A DNA stretch of 19,313 nucleotides from Planctomycetota bacterium. GTDB lineage: Bacteria > Planctomycetota > Phycisphaerae > WQYP01. The notes below the pieces were generated by a model. That model ran no database searches, was not told the DNA's origin, and worked only from the letters and a program-made list of their open reading frames with translations. The DNA is taken from the NCBI GenBank assembly GCA_021828925.1, contig JAJZCT010000005.1, positions 1 through 19,313 of the forward strand. Reading direction: 5' to 3'. Position numbers and translations under genes: made by a program. Position 1 is the first letter of the stretch; each line of letters opens with the position of its first letter. Shown here one piece after another: positions 1 through 7,000 of the stretch.

Positions 1-330
1 GAAGCCGCCAATGCGTATCTGGAATTAAAGCAGATTGATCCCGCACAGGTTCTCCCGGCGCAATGTCAATTGGATATTGCCAATCAACTCATGGCGGCCG
101 GGCAGTATCCGCAGGCCGCCACAGCGTATGAAGATTATCTGAAATATTATGGCACCGGCAGCAACTGCGACCAGGTGCAACTGGTTCTGGCGTTAATTTA
201 CACGCGTTATTTTGTCAATCGTAAACGGGCTATTGATTTATTTCAAAAGGCTCTGCCGAAACTACATGACGGCACGCAACGTGAAATGGCGGAAAGAGAA
301 CTGGCCGCCCTCAAGGCCGTCGGAACTTGA
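1..330 (+). CDS. C-terminal part of a TPR-type protein (5' end outside window)
   Basis: The reading frame is open from base 1 to the TGA at 328-330, so this is the last 109 residues of a longer protein. The visible part is helical with tetratricopeptide-like spacing: an A-x-Y-L-x-L helix, then QLMAAGQYPQAATAYEDYLKY, then a third helical pair ending in ELAALKAV. The pattern of small and aromatic residues (A-x-x-Y-x-x-Y-L) is typical of TPR units, which mediate protein-protein contact. A TTG at 70 could be read as a start, but the frame runs on upstream with the same helical pattern, so I treat it as internal. Tails like this occur on some membrane proteins, including rhomboid proteases with TPR extensions; that link is only a suggestion. 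The gene converges on the CNNM gene with 3 bp between the stop codons and no room for a separate terminator. Confidence 0.7.
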   Translation, partial: EAANAYLELKQIDPAQVLPAQCQLDIANQLMAAGQYPQAATAYEDYLKYYGTGSNCDQVQLVLALIYTRYFVNRKRAIDLFQKALPKLHDGTQREMAERELAALKAVGT

Positions 331-333
331 ACG

Positions 334-1374
334 TCACCAACTTTGCAGTTCTCCAATCAGCTCCTCCACCAGATCCTTCATGGTGACCAAGCCAATGGGC
401 CGGCCATGCCGATTCACTACAATCGCCAGCGTTTGACGCGCCGCCTGCATCAGCGTTATCGCCGAGCGCACCGACTGTTCCGGAAACAGGGTAATAGGTT
501 GCTTGAGATTGGCCCGGATATTAAAGTCCTGCTTCTGGCCCAGTACATCCACCACGTAAAGCACGCCCAGAATATCCTCAGTGTTGCGCCCCAGCACCGG
601 CAGTCGGGAAACATTGTACCGCCGCACCAATGCGCAGAATCCCGTGCGACTGATGGTTTGTGGTATTCCGATGACCCGGTTCCATGGCACCATCACATCT
701 CCCACCACCACATGCGCCATGCGCAAGGCCCGGCGAATCAGATCATGCTGCGTATCGCTGATCAGCCCGGTTGCTGAAGATTCCTCTGCAAAACTTAAAA
801 CCGCCCGCGCCCCCGCAGCCTTGGTATCGCCGCCACGAAACAGCCGCAGCGCCACAATATTCAATAGCAACAGCAGCGGCAGCAACGGAATAACGGTAAT
901 GATTCGCAGGGCTGATTTTAAAAATCCCACCAGTCGATACGTCCATTTATCGGCATGGACCATGAACATATCTTTGGGAATAATTTCCGCAAATAACAGC
1001 ATCAGCGGCGTAAGCAGAAAAGCCGTCAGAAGAGCCTGGATTTCATCCGGAATTTTCGCCTCCCTCAGAAGCACCGTCGCCCCCGCTGATACCGCAAAAT
1101 TGCATAAATTTTGCCAGATCAGCAAGCCCGCCAGGACTGCGGCAGGCTCGTGCAGCCAGCGTTCAATCTGCAGCGCCGCCGGCTCCTTCCGCCAGGATCG
1201 CAGTTGCAGCCGCAACCGCGAAACGGTGTATAGCCCGGTTTCCAGCCCGCTGAAAATCATCGACCCCAAAAGTCCCAGAATCGCCAGAATCAGCCAAGGT
1301 CCCGTCACCGCATACCCCGGAAAATGCAACGCTGCCGCCCCGGAAAGGAAACTGAATCCTGCAGTCTGTGTCAT
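334..1374 (-). CDS. CNNM/CBS-domain membrane protein, short form lacking the CorC_HlyC domain
   Basis: 346 residues. Residues about 25-185 form a CNNM (DUF21) transmembrane domain: an early helix with the family motif FSGLETGLYTVS (41-52), helices near 80-100 and 113-130, and the conserved FAEIIPKDMF (128-137). Residues about 222-342 form a CBS pair, with VMVPWNRVIGI (227-237), RLPVLGR (257-263) and the second-CBS end GLVTMKDLVEELIGEL (328-343). The chain stops there. Usual family members (about 420-450 residues) continue into a CorC_HlyC (transporter-associated) domain, which is missing here. CNNM proteins are linked to Mg2+ (and Co2+) efflux or homeostasis; the substrate here is unproven. 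Its ATG overlaps the stop of the upstream paralogue in an ATGA arrangement (1371-1374), so translational coupling is likely, and the two products may form a heteromer. Confidence is high for the family and moderate for function. Confidence 0.9.
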   Translation of the reverse strand: MTQTAGFSFLSGAAALHFPGYAVTGPWLILAILGLLGSMIFSGLETGLYTVSRLRLQLRSWRKEPAALQIERWLHEPAAVLAGLLIWQNLCNFAVSAGATVLLREAKIPDEIQALLTAFLLTPLMLLFAEIIPKDMFMVHADKWTYRLVGFLKSALRIITVIPLLPLLLLLNIVALRLFRGGDTKAAGARAVLSFAEESSATGLISDTQHDLIRRALRMAHVVVGDVMVPWNRVIGIPQTISRTGFCALVRRYNVSRLPVLGRNTEDILGVLYVVDVLGQKQDFNIRANLKQPITLFPEQSVRSAITLMQAARQTLAIVVNRHGRPIGLVTMKDLVEELIGELQSW

Positions 1375-2666
1375 TTCCGCCCCTCCGGATGCGCGTGATC
1401 CGTATCATCACGTAAAACAATTTTTACCTGATCCACCCGTCGGCCACGCATGGATTGCACGGTTAATTGCATCCGATCCAGGGCGACGGTGTCACCCGGG
1501 CGAGGCACGCGATTAAGCTGGGCGTAAATCAGTCCGCCGATGGTGGAAATGTGCGGCGCTTTTACCGGATCGCCAAAGAGTTCACCACATTCAAGAAGCG
1601 ATAAATCACCGGATACCAGAAATTCATCCGGGGCGATTTCTCGTACGGGTATTTTTACCGCCTCATGCGGTTCATAAATTTCCCCGATAAGTTGCTCCAC
1701 GACATCCTCCAGCGCGATCACGCCCGCAATGCCGCCATATTCATCCACCGCCATGGCCATTTGGAGGTGTCGAGCGCGAAATCCCGCCAGCAACTGGTCC
1801 AGCGTTTGAAGTTCAGGTACAAAGTGTGCCGGCCTAAGCAGTGGCACCAAGCCTGCGGACGTGGCGGGCGTATCAAGCAAAAACGTCTTGGCATACAGGA
1901 TGCCCAGAATATTATCCACGTCCCGGTCATACACCGGAATCTTGGAAAGTCTGCTGCGCTGCAGCAGGTCTGAAAGCTCGGAAATCGGGCGCTGGATATT
2001 AAAAGCCACCATATCCACCCGCGGTACCATCACATGCCGCACCCGGATTTCCCGCAGCCACAGCACTTGCTGAATGACCTGATTTTCCGCAGTATCAATA
2101 ACCCCCTGATCCCGGCTCATCAGCAGCAGTTCGCGCAGTTCCGTCAGTGACAAATGCGGGCCGGCCTTCCGCCCCAGAAGCCGATGCGATGGTTTTATTA
2201 ATACCCGTTCAATGACCCCCAGCACCGGTGCCGCCCCACGCATCAGCACGGTCATGGGTCCCGCCGCCACAGCGGCCAGGTGCCGGTTGAATCTCCGCGC
2301 GAAAATTTTCGGAACCAGTTCCCCGAAGTACGCCACAATCACCACCGGTGCCAAGCTCAATGCGATAACCGCAAAGTGACCATAATGCCGGTTCAGGCGT
2401 TGCAGTAAAATCGTGCTAAGCACAAAAAACAGAATGGTGCAGGCCATATTGACCAGAAGAATCAGCACCAGCAGCGGCCGACTGCGCTCGCGTAAAGCAG
2501 CCGCCAGCACTTGCCCCCGTTTACCGCTGATTTTAAACTCATAAAGTTCATGGCGCGTCAAGGAAAAGAATGTCGTTTCCACGGCCGCAAAAACCGCCGC
2601 CACGACCAGGAGCACCAGCATAGGCAGCAGCACATCCAAATTATGTAATAAAAAAGCGACCATCAT
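1371..2666 (-). CDS. CNNM/CBS/CorC_HlyC-family membrane protein (full-length form)
   Basis: 431 residues from the chosen ATG at 2664-2666. The frame extends to 2762, but those extra 32 residues are polar, unlike the family, and cross a perfect hairpin, so one of the adjacent ATG codons at 2666/2663 is preferred. Domain order: CNNM transmembrane part, about 1-165, with FAAVETTFFSLTR (26-38) and YFGELVPKIFARRF (113-126); CBS pair, about 205-328, with HVMVPRVDMVAF and the diagnostic VDEYGGIAGVIALEDVVEQL (307-326); C-terminal CorC_HlyC domain, about 338-418, with the SGDLSLLE and STIGGLI segments. The family is associated with Mg2+/Co2+ efflux and was once mislabelled hemolysin. It is the first gene of a two-gene operon with the shorter paralogue. 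There is no strong Shine-Dalgarno site; GGGA sits close to the start and next to the hairpin at 2673-2698. Confidence 0.9.
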   Translation of the reverse strand: MMVAFLLHNLDVLLPMLVLLVVAAVFAAVETTFFSLTRHELYEFKISGKRGQVLAAALRERSRPLLVLILLVNMACTILFFVLSTILLQRLNRHYGHFAVIALSLAPVVIVAYFGELVPKIFARRFNRHLAAVAAGPMTVLMRGAAPVLGVIERVLIKPSHRLLGRKAGPHLSLTELRELLLMSRDQGVIDTAENQVIQQVLWLREIRVRHVMVPRVDMVAFNIQRPISELSDLLQRSRLSKIPVYDRDVDNILGILYAKTFLLDTPATSAGLVPLLRPAHFVPELQTLDQLLAGFRARHLQMAMAVDEYGGIAGVIALEDVVEQLIGEIYEPHEAVKIPVREIAPDEFLVSGDLSLLECGELFGDPVKAPHISTIGGLIYAQLNRVPRPGDTVALDRMQLTVQSMRGRRVDQVKIVLRDDTDHAHPEGRK

Positions 2667-2672
2667 CCATCC

Positions 2673-2698
2673 CGGCACGGTCGCAAGTGACCGTGCCG
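2673..2698 (-). promoter_or_regulatory. Perfect 10-bp hairpin/dyad just upstream of the CNNM start codon
   Basis: CGGCACGGTC and GACCGTGCCG are exact inverted copies separated by 6 nt. On the minus-strand transcript the hairpin ends 6 nt before the ATG at 2666, so it would cover the ribosome-binding region. No U-tract follows on either strand, so it is not a standard intrinsic terminator. It may be a translation-controlling hairpin or an operator dyad; the sequence alone does not decide. Confidence 0.6.
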
Positions 2699-2804
2699 TT
2701 AATCTTGTGCGCAAAAGCGTTGAATTGCAAGGCCAATCGCTAAGCAAAAAAAGCCCAACCAAGGGGTTCTTGGCATCGCGGGAGGCCGCGTTAGCTCAGC
2801 GAGG

Positions 2805-2834
2805 TTAACCAATTCAAAACATGCCGCATATATC
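2805..2834 (+). promoter_or_regulatory. Weak candidate promoter for the lipoprotein gene
   Basis: TTAACC (4/6 to TTGACA) at 2805-2810, an 18-nt spacer, then TATATC (4/6 to TATAAT) at 2829-2834, about 50 nt before the ATG at 2887. It lies in the 220-bp divergent region between the CNNM operon and the lipoprotein gene. Both boxes are weak, so this is tentative. Confidence 0.25.
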
Positions 2835-2886
2835 ATGCTCGGGTGGTTTACGAGGTGTCTTCAGTATTGAGCATGGATAAGCAGAC

Positions 2887-4512
2887 ATGGCATTGCTCTT
2901 TCAGTCAACGCGTGGCCCATCGATGATGCATGTGGGCATCACCGCACTTGGGTTATTGACAATTACGGCGCAACTCGGCGGCTGTGCGTCCCATATCGCG
3001 ATAACGAGGGCAAGCCCCAAGCCAACGTTACTTTTGCATAAGCTGGGGAATATTTCCGATGCGGCGCTTGCGCGGGAAAAAGCAGATCGACACTTGTTGC
3101 GCTATGTCCCGGCAACGTATCGCGCACGTTTGGCGGTGCTGATACGAATCATTGCCGGATACGGCCAGGCACCGAAAATCAAGATATATGCCCTGAATCA
3201 ACTGATGGCCGCGGATCAATCTCTGGCGATTGGCGTGTTGACTCGGCAGATTCCCCGGTTCCAACATTGGCGCGTGCTGATTCACGCCTGTTTGCTGGCA
3301 CGGGCCACCGGTGATACGGCATTGATCGATCCGCTGATACTGTCACTGAATCGCCCCGCCCGCCGCTATCCTCTGCTGCGGCGACCCGAAGCTGAGGCGA
3401 TTCGTGCTCTGGCTCACAGCAGCTTGCGGCATTGCCTGGCGGAGAAGCTTTTGTCTTCACACATCATGGCGGTGCGGCTGGGGGCTTTGCGCCTATTGCA
3501 TCGGTTGCTTACCCGGAGCCAATTTTATGCGTTGCTCTTGGCCGATAGACATCGTCGTGATCCCATGCTGGCCGCTCTGCGCTGGTACGAGCGCAAATTT
3601 GATTACATTCCGCGCAGCCCGGACCAGGTCGTGTGGATTCAGGAATTTTATGACGGTCCCTATTCCGCACTGGCACGTACCGCGGAACATGATCTTCGAC
3701 TGCTGCCGACGAATCCGATTCAAAAGCCCATGCCGACATTGCATGGCCAATATGAACACAGGACCGCATCGCCCACAGGGCCGGGCACTGATCTGTTCCC
3801 AGCAGCTAATTCACCAGTAAACAATTTTTCACGCACCTGCATGCCGCAGGGTATTTCGCCCCGACTAATCGGTCTTCTTGCCGCCCTGACTGGTCCGCAC
3901 GCTTATGTGCCGCCGGAAATACTGCGGGAAAACATTCAGCGCCTGTATGCAACTTACCGGCATATCCGTCGGCCCGGCCCCTATCGGGGTTCGCCGGATA
4001 ATCCCAATCCGTCGCTTGCAGACAATTCCAGAAAGTTATCCTACTGCGATTTACTAACGCTGCAAACGCTTTATGCGGCGTTGGGGCATCGGAATTTCCG
4101 AGTGCAGGTTACGCATTGGGGAGATCAATCGCGATTTAACACAAAAGCCGAAGAAGGGGGCTTAATTCAGCTCTTGAAGCATCACCGTCCCAACTCCATC
4201 GGGCAAGCACCCGCCCTGGGACTCAAACTGTATGCAACCTTCAAACAAATCAACAATGGTGTTTATGTCACAGGTCCCGATCTGCTTTTAAACACGCCTG
4301 CGGGCTTGGCACAATTTGTTTTCCATTTTCAGAAATCCGATAACCGCCGCTACACCGGCCCGGCACCCGGCGACCTGGAGTACGTCCGCACCGCCCGTTG
4401 CGTGGTAGTCATATTCACATCCACCAGCCGCGACACGTTTGATACCACTGCTGATTTCCCCGATGGCGCGGTGATTGACCTTGGGATATTTAAGAAATGT
4501 CATAGATGTTAG
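2887..4512 (+). CDS. Unrecognised lipoprotein with helical-repeat middle
   Basis: 541 residues. The N-terminus has a short basic segment, a hydrophobic stretch (about 16-29) and a lipobox LGGC ending at Cys33, so the protein is probably lipid-anchored on the envelope. Residues about 50-275 are rich in A, L and R with regular helices (IYALNQLM, LIHACLLARATGD, VRLGALRLLHRLL), which looks like HEAT-type repeats. Residues about 315-541 look like a separate domain, with CMPQGISPRLIGLLAAL, an N/P-rich segment (RGSPDNPNPSLADNS) and a polar THWGDQSRFNTKAEEGGLI region near 415-433. I do not recognise the family and assign no function. The start is uncertain: ATG codons at 2923 and 2926 also keep the signal peptide, and none has a clear Shine-Dalgarno site. 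It is a single gene, divergent from the CNNM operon, followed by a 252-bp gap. Confidence 0.7.
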   Translation: MALLFQSTRGPSMMHVGITALGLLTITAQLGGCASHIAITRASPKPTLLLHKLGNISDAALAREKADRHLLRYVPATYRARLAVLIRIIAGYGQAPKIKIYALNQLMAADQSLAIGVLTRQIPRFQHWRVLIHACLLARATGDTALIDPLILSLNRPARRYPLLRRPEAEAIRALAHSSLRHCLAEKLLSSHIMAVRLGALRLLHRLLTRSQFYALLLADRHRRDPMLAALRWYERKFDYIPRSPDQVVWIQEFYDGPYSALARTAEHDLRLLPTNPIQKPMPTLHGQYEHRTASPTGPGTDLFPAANSPVNNFSRTCMPQGISPRLIGLLAALTGPHAYVPPEILRENIQRLYATYRHIRRPGPYRGSPDNPNPSLADNSRKLSYCDLLTLQTLYAALGHRNFRVQVTHWGDQSRFNTKAEEGGLIQLLKHHRPNSIGQAPALGLKLYATFKQINNGVYVTGPDLLLNTPAGLAQFVFHFQKSDNRRYTGPAPGDLEYVRTARCVVVIFTSTSRDTFDTTADFPDGAVIDLGIFKKCHRC

Positions 4513-4647
4513 AGAAGAGGCACTTAAACATCCGGATTACCGCCGCAGCCACGGGTTGCGGGTTCCAAAGAGTCGCATCAAACGAAACAAACTGATTGAA
4601 TAAATCCTCGTGCCTATCCTGCACTCCATCGTTGGCCCCAGCGACTG

Positions 4648-4690
4648 CCCACGTGGGTCGGGGTACTGCGGCGGTGGTACTGCGGCCGGT
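4648..4690. repeat. 10-bp palindrome followed by a 14/15-bp tandem duplication
   Basis: CCCACGTGGG (4648-4657) is a perfect palindrome. Directly after it, GGTACTGCGGCGGT (4662-4675) and GGTACTGCGGCCGGT (4676-4690) are tandem copies differing by one inserted C. They lie in the non-coding gap upstream of the dehydrogenase gene, and the second copy runs into the candidate -35 box. The function is unknown: it may be a regulatory site or simple slippage. Confidence 0.6.
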
Positions 4691-4718
4691 GGCAATGCTC
4701 TGGCAATCAAACTATACT
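4689..4718 (+). promoter_or_regulatory. Candidate promoter of the dehydrogenase-GT10 unit
   Basis: GTGGCA (4/6) at 4689-4694, an 18-nt spacer, then TATACT (5/6) at 4713-4718, giving a leader of about 40 nt before the ATG at 4765. AGGA at 4749-4752 could act as a Shine-Dalgarno site, though its 12-nt spacing is long. Confidence 0.35.
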
Positions 4719-4764
4719 CCACGCTGATATCCGGATCGATTCCGGGGCAGGAAAAAAACAGCCT

Positions 4765-5691
4765 ATGAAACATACAATTATTCTCACCGAGGGACTTGAA
4801 GCTACGCCATTGGCGTGGCTGAAACAGCACGCTGCGGTTCAGGAAACAACCTATAAGGACCGCCCAGCACTGACTGCCGCGTTAGCTGAAGCCGCCGGAC
4901 TCATTGTCCGCACGTATACGCGTGTGGATGCCGATCTTCTGGCCCTGGGGCCTAAACTTCAAGTGGTGGGCCGGGCCGGTGTGGGCTTGGAAAATATCGA
5001 TCAGGAAGCTTGCGCCCGGCGCAATATTAAAGTCCTTTCCACCCCCCAGGCCAATACCCATGCCGTGGTGGAATATGTATTTAATCTGATATTTACGCTC
5101 GCCCGACCGGTGGTGAATTTAAGAACGCCGGTTTCCGCGGAAGAATTTCATCGCTTTCGGAAAACCAGCCGCGGCTTGCAATTACATGGAAAAACCTTGG
5201 GCATTCTGGGCATGGGTCGCATCGGCAAGGCAGTGGGACGCGTGGCCTATGCATTTGGCATGAAGGTGATCTATAACGATGTTCTCGATGTTGCGTCTCA
5301 GGTTGATTTTCCCGCACAAAGCGTGGAAAAGTCGGAGTTATATCGCCACTCTGATATCCTGACAATTCACGTCAGCCACCGTCCGGGCAATGCCCAAATG
5401 ATTAACCGCGAGGCATTTTCCCTCATGCAGAATCATGCCATCGTGGTCAATACCGCACGCGGCGAAGTGATCGACGCCTACGCGCTGGCCCAAGCTCTGA
5501 AAACCGGAACAATTTTCGGAGCCGCTTTGGATGTTCACGAACCCGAACCCCCGCCAGCCGACTACCCGTTGTGGGGGGCACCCAATCTGATTTTTGCGCC
5601 GCATCTGGCCGCCCGGACGCAAGGTGCCATGGACGCGATGAGCTGGGTTGTTCGAGATGTCGTGGAATATCTGGATTCGCGGACGTCTTAG
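4765..5691 (+). CDS. D-isomer-specific 2-hydroxyacid dehydrogenase (3-phosphoglycerate dehydrogenase-like, no ACT domain)
   Basis: 308 residues. It has the two-domain fold of NAD-dependent 2-hydroxyacid dehydrogenases. The substrate-binding domain (about 1-100 plus the C-terminus) carries VVGRAGVGLENID (67-79) and STPQANTHAVVEY. The Rossmann domain has LGILGMGRIGKAVG with G149, G151 and G154, and an acidic residue after beta-2 (D172) suited to NAD. The catalytic triad is visible: Arg232 in NTARGEVID, Glu259 in DVHEPEPP, and His280 in APHLAART. Family members oxidise or reduce 2-hydroxyacids. The closest pattern is SerA, but the protein is shorter and has no ACT domain for serine feedback, so it may act on another hydroxyacid. 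The GT10 gene follows after 35 bp, suggesting co-transcription and perhaps a sugar- or glycan-related role, which is inference. Confidence 0.9.
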   Translation: MKHTIILTEGLEATPLAWLKQHAAVQETTYKDRPALTAALAEAAGLIVRTYTRVDADLLALGPKLQVVGRAGVGLENIDQEACARRNIKVLSTPQANTHAVVEYVFNLIFTLARPVVNLRTPVSAEEFHRFRKTSRGLQLHGKTLGILGMGRIGKAVGRVAYAFGMKVIYNDVLDVASQVDFPAQSVEKSELYRHSDILTIHVSHRPGNAQMINREAFSLMQNHAIVVNTARGEVIDAYALAQALKTGTIFGAALDVHEPEPPPADYPLWGAPNLIFAPHLAARTQGAMDAMSWVVRDVVEYLDSRTS

Positions 5692-5712
5692 CCGCCACGA
5701 TCAATGCTAGTG

Positions 5713-5718
5713 AAAGGA
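5713..5718 (+). promoter_or_regulatory. Shine-Dalgarno site that fixes the GTG start of the GT10 gene
   Basis: AAAGGA ends 8 nt before the GTG at 5727-5729. This supports GTG as the start over an upstream in-frame ATG-like position at 5571, which lies inside the dehydrogenase gene and would add 52 unrelated residues. Confidence 0.65.
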
Positions 5719-5726
5719 TTTTCCCC

Positions 5727-6989
5727 GTGGCACCGCAGGAACAGATAGAAATAGAGGAACGCGATATTGCCGGCAAGCGGTATGTTTACCGTGCCGCCGG
5801 CCGACGTTCCATGCGCTTAACGCTACGGCCGGATCATCGGCTGGAGGGGGCACCATCCATTCATGAGCATAGCTGGGCCATCGAGAACGGCAAATTAGTC
5901 TTACGCCATCGCGATGGACAGCGGACCGTTGAACTGACTGCTGCGAAGGGCCAACATTTCATCGGAACTGATTTGACCACGTCACCAGCCCAAAAGGCCC
6001 GGCTGTCCCCGGAGTGGCGATCCGCCTTTGGGCCGCTGAATACACTGGTACGGGAAATGCGTTACGCCATCGGCGGCAAACGGCCCGATCCCCTTGTATT
6101 GTCGCGCTCGCGGTTGATACAAAATAGCGTGATGGTTCGCTTGGGCAGCAAAACAATTCGCTGGATATTTCCCTCTTCAGCGGTCAGGCATTTTATGTCG
6201 CAGGCAATTTTGCCCTGGGCGATTCCGGCGGGCAACATTATCTGCGGCGAGGTGCCTGCGGATTTTGTCATCGGTGTCTATTTAAATGACGCGACAAGCG
6301 CCGGGAGTTTTGTTGATCTTCCGGGGCAAAAATTTCTGCTCTCGGTGGAAAAAGAGACTCGGCACCCCAAAATACCGAATTGTCACAGCTTTGTTCAAAG
6401 CCCGCTGCCGGAAGATGATGCGGCCTACATCCGCTATGCGCCGACTTTCTGCTGCTGGGTCCCGCCGCGGGACACTCTGAAAACCCGCCGATGTTCGGTG
6501 GTGGATAACGGGCAATATGCCTGGCGCGTCGCCATGATTCGTGATCTGGCCCGGCGCATCGGTGATGTCGATATATACGGGCGGCTGGCCGGCCGGGCAT
6601 TGGGCGGGTATCACCGCAGCAGCGACAGCAAAGTAGGCAATGATAAATATCTGGGCATTGAAAATCATTGCTTTTACCTGTCCCTGGAACGGGCGGTCGC
6701 GGATGATTACATCACGGAAAAATTCACAGACGCTATATTATGCAACGCCGTTCCGCTTTATGACGGTGCCCCCAATATTGATCTCTATGCCTATCCGGAA
6801 TCCTACATCCTCACCTCGGAGGTGGAAAAAATTGACTGGAATAACTGGCAGGTGGAATATCAAAAGCGGCTGCCGGCAGTCTTGGCTCAAAAAGAGTTGA
6901 TCCGAACGCGCCTGAACGTTTTTTCCTATTTTCATCTGCTTACCGAAGATTTATCCCTGCTTAGCAAAATCAGACCCATTACGCGATAA
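5727..6989 (+). CDS. Glycosyltransferase family 10 (fucosyltransferase-like) with an extra N-terminal domain
   Basis: 420 residues from the GTG at 5727. The C-terminal half carries the GT10 donor-site signature: FYLSLERAVADDYITEKFTDAIL (316-338), then AVPLYDGAPNI (341-351), which matches the usual F-x-L-A-x-E-N...D-Y-x-T-E-K...V-P-x-x-x-G-x-x-N-I pattern of alpha-1,3/4-fucosyltransferases. At the usual E-N pair this protein has E321-R322, so the conserved Asn is replaced. Residues about 27-70 (MRLTLRPDHR..., HSWAIENGKLVLRHRDGQRT) resemble the small beta-rich domain with a W-x-I-x-N-G-K-L motif found beside some glycan-processing enzymes; this is a tentative comparison. The donor is probably GDP-fucose or a related nucleotide sugar, transferred to an envelope glycan. 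It is cytoplasmic, with no membrane segment. It follows the dehydrogenase by 35 bp and ends 11 bp from the opposing GT-C gene. A decayed copy of its tail lies at 8701-8765. Confidence 0.85.
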   Translation: MAPQEQIEIEERDIAGKRYVYRAAGRRSMRLTLRPDHRLEGAPSIHEHSWAIENGKLVLRHRDGQRTVELTAAKGQHFIGTDLTTSPAQKARLSPEWRSAFGPLNTLVREMRYAIGGKRPDPLVLSRSRLIQNSVMVRLGSKTIRWIFPSSAVRHFMSQAILPWAIPAGNIICGEVPADFVIGVYLNDATSAGSFVDLPGQKFLLSVEKETRHPKIPNCHSFVQSPLPEDDAAYIRYAPTFCCWVPPRDTLKTRRCSVVDNGQYAWRVAMIRDLARRIGDVDIYGRLAGRALGGYHRSSDSKVGNDKYLGIENHCFYLSLERAVADDYITEKFTDAILCNAVPLYDGAPNIDLYAYPESYILTSEVEKIDWNNWQVEYQKRLPAVLAQKELIRTRLNVFSYFHLLTEDLSLLSKIRPITR

Positions 6990-7000
6990 GCGGCAGAGCG

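Noticed and set aside
581..1516. Plus-strand 311-codon open frame over the CNNM genes
   Set aside because: It is a shadow of two clear CNNM genes on the opposite strand; its translation is rich in R, S and P without domain pattern.
2667..2762. N-terminal extension of the CNNM gene to 2762
   Set aside because: The added residues cross the hairpin and do not fit the family N-terminus, which begins just before the first membrane helix.
2785..2820. tRNA-like stretch (GTTAGCTCAGCGAGGTTA, then a TTCAAAAC element)
   Set aside because: It resembles a D-arm, but there is no matching acceptor stem, anticodon arm or properly spaced T-arm.
4537..4830. Minus-strand 97-codon open frame over the gap before the dehydrogenase
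   Set aside because: It overlaps the dehydrogenase start and its promoter, has a low-complexity composition and shows no ribosome site.
5571..5726. Upstream extension of the GT10 frame into the dehydrogenase gene
   Set aside because: The extra 52 residues overlap coding sequence and look unnatural; a GTG with AAAGGA at proper spacing exists at 5727.
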